Source of the DNA: Paracoccaceae bacterium
GTDB lineage: Bacteria; Pseudomonadota; Alphaproteobacteria; Rhodobacterales; Rhodobacteraceae
NCBI GenBank assembly: GCA_026710155.1
Contig: JAPORQ010000015.1
Span: forward strand, 1 to 64,000
Direction: 5' to 3'
DNA: 64,000 bases
This document shows positions 62,635 to 64,000 of this stretch, one piece after another. Every line of letters starts with the position of its first letter. Position 1 is the first letter of the stretch. Made by a program: the position numbers and the translations under genes. Under the pieces are notes generated by a model. The model did no database searches and was not told the origin of the DNA. It was given only the letters and a program-made list of their open reading frames with translations.

Positions 62635-64000
62635 TTATTCCTGATATACTATGCGACCCTCAACCTCAGGCGCCACTTTGCCCCTGGATGAAATGTAATT
62701 GAATACCTGTACAGCATCCAATACACCGGCATATTCATTGACGATACGCTTTTGATCAGCAAACATGCCATAGCCATCCCCACCACCTGCAAGGTAATTG
62801 TTTACAGCAAAAACGAATGTTCCTTCAGGGTCTAGAGGTGCGCCATTTTGGGTTACCGCAACAACCCTGCTTCCAGGTTCAGCATTCGGATTTACAGCGA
62901 CATTGATACCTGATATTTGGGGAAATCTGCCAGATCCATCCTCGATTCTGCTGAATCCATTCTCCAAGGCATCAATGATTACCTGACCGGAAACTTCCAT
63001 GACCACCGTTTTGTTACCAAAAGGCAATTCACTCTGTATATCTCTGCGGGTCAAGACACTTCCGGCCTCATAGGTTCTATCGCCCCTGATTCCACCACCA
63101 TTAGCAATACTGATATCTGCACCGGTTGCTTCCCTGATGGCATCGGCAACCATATTGCCAAAGGCAGCTTCCTTGCCCCGGATTGTTCCCCTTCTGGTAT
63201 CAAGTGGGGTTTCGGTTACACCCAGTTCCACATTGAGTTGTTCATCCAATTGACCTTCATAAATGGCAACAGCCGAAGCCACTTCTGGATCTTCTTCGTA
63301 TCTGATACTGTCAAGAATCCTGTAATCGGCATTCCAAACCGTTTTCATGCCATCATCATCCTCTTCTTGATCAAGGTAGACATCAATAACCGTAACAAGT
63401 TCAGCTTGCCCTCCTGATTCGACAAAAAGGGTGTCATTCGAAAAGTCTGCTATTTGGGTATGGTCATCACCACTCAGCAAAAGATCAACCACCTCACTCT
63501 CAAGAATAATCCTATCCTCGACCGTGTCTGTATGGGCCAATGCTATAACCAAATCGGCTCCTGCTTCCCTGAGTATTCCAGCTTGTTCTTCAGCCACAGT
63601 CAAGGGATCGAGAAAAGTATATTCTCCAGGACTTGATTTCTCAAGGGTCCCAACTGTTGTCAAACCGAAAATGCCAATCTTGAAATCTCCCGCTTCCACC
63701 ATGATCGAATCCAAGGCACCGTCAATTATGTTACCATCTGGATCAACGGTATTGGTGCCGAGAACCGGGAAATTCGCCTCTGAAATCCTTATCTTGGCAA
63801 TCTCGGAACCAAAATCGAATTCATGATTGCCCAATACCATGGCTGTCAAATTAAGCTGGTTCAGCAGGTCTATCATGTGGGCACCCTGATCCAATCCGGA
63901 CATCAGTGAAGGTGAAATTGTATCACCTCCAAATGTGACCAGCACATTTTCGTTGGCCATCCTTTGTTCTGAAACAATGGTTGCCAATTTGGCGACACCA
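62635..64000 (-). CDS. 5'-nucleotidase / UshA-type metallophosphoesterase, 5' end outside
   Basis: The visible 455 residues are the end of a bifunctional nucleotidase. They include VTFGGDTISPSLMSGLDQGA, NLTAMVLGNHEFDFG (metal ligands), ALAHTDTVEDRII and LLSGDDHTQI of the phosphoesterase domain. The C-terminal 5'-nucleotidase domain has GNMVADAIREATGADISIAN and FAVNNYLAGGGDGYGMF. Such enzymes split nucleotides and nucleotide sugars in the periplasm. The start and signal peptide lie beyond base 64000. Its usual Asp-His pair (D-x-H) near the N-terminus is likewise outside. Confidence 0.9.
   Translation of the reverse strand, partial: GVAKLATIVSEQRMANENVLVTFGGDTISPSLMSGLDQGAHMIDLLNQLNLTAMVLGNHEFDFGSEIAKIRISEANFPVLGTNTVDPDGNIIDGALDSIMVEAGDFKIGIFGLTTVGTLEKSSPGEYTFLDPLTVAEEQAGILREAGADLVIALAHTDTVEDRIILESEVVDLLLSGDDHTQIADFSNDTLFVESGGQAELVTVIDVYLDQEEDDDGMKTVWNADYRILDSIRYEEDPEVASAVAIYEGQLDEQLNVELGVTETPLDTRRGTIRGKEAAFGNMVADAIREATGADISIANGGGIRGDRTYEAGSVLTRRDIQSELPFGNKTVVMEVSGQVIIDALENGFSRIEDGSGRFPQISGINVAVNPNAEPGSRVVAVTQNGAPLDPEGTFVFAVNNYLAGGGDGYGMFADQKRIVNEYAGVLDAVQVFNYISSRGKVAPEVEGRIVYQE

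Noticed and set aside
1-64000. CRISPR array, tRNA or rRNA genes
   Set aside because: No regularly spaced repeats, cloverleaf ends or rRNA signatures were seen by eye; tRNA genes could still be missed without a covariance search.

Overview
The window looks like one chromosomal stretch of a mid-G+C Gram-negative bacterium, most likely a host-associated alphaproteobacterium. That placement is an inference. It rests on the gamma-glutamylputrescine genes puuA/puuB, the HigBA type, a DotA/TraY-like protein, the insertion sequence families, and several ankyrin, Sel1 and TPR proteins. No rRNA, tRNA or CRISPR array was recognised. Housekeeping genes stand between blocks of accessory DNA that carry toxin-antitoxin, restriction-modification and mobile-element genes.

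Layout, left half. 0-3 kb: an acetyltransferase and the NAD-salvage pair pncA-pncB, with an IS5/IS427-type element inserted exactly at the pncB stop codon. 4-12.5 kb: an AAA ATPase, a serine recombinase, two tandem CX5R (tyrosine-phosphatase-like) paralogues, then a tightly packed leftward operon higB-higA-nuclease-HEPN between recombinase relics. 12.5-18 kb: insertion-sequence debris (IS630, IS1182, possibly IS1380), a Uma2-type nuclease gene, and one intact and one broken ankyrin gene. 18-27.3 kb: mainly core genes (class A penicillin-binding protein, RidA, GNAT, pterin dehydratase, peroxiredoxin, ferredoxin reductase, rsmD, amidotransferase, inositol monophosphatase), with a Zeta-like toxin pair among them.

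Layout, right half. 28-42.6 kb is a second accessory island: a compact type II restriction-modification pair, a 1672-residue strawberry-notch helicase with a 433-residue partner of unknown function, an FRG-domain gene and a TPR gene, a DotA/TraY protein, and a 1.5-kb IS1595-type element that has lost its transposase and carries small passenger genes. 42.8-50.5 kb is an IclR-controlled operon for a Dpp/Opp-type peptide importer plus a gamma-glutamyltransferase-family enzyme, which suggests uptake and cleavage of gamma-glutamyl peptides. 50.8-57.4 kb is a complete type III restriction-modification system (mod-res) framed by two deletion derivatives of one ISNCY element. 57.9-64 kb holds an exported Sel1/peptidoglycan-binding/ankyrin protein, puuB-puuA and the start-less part of a 5'-nucleotidase gene.

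The most striking non-coding structure is a family of short elements whose ends share a GGKGMTTATAWA-type core. Examples lie at 7.5, 10.4, 17.6, 38.3 and 41.1-42.6 kb, with single ends elsewhere. The largest still holds an IS1595-type zinc ribbon, so the ends of that type can be assigned to this family. The operon at 10.8-12.4 kb, the passenger element at 41.1-42.6 kb and the framed type III system are the best candidates for systems not previously described.
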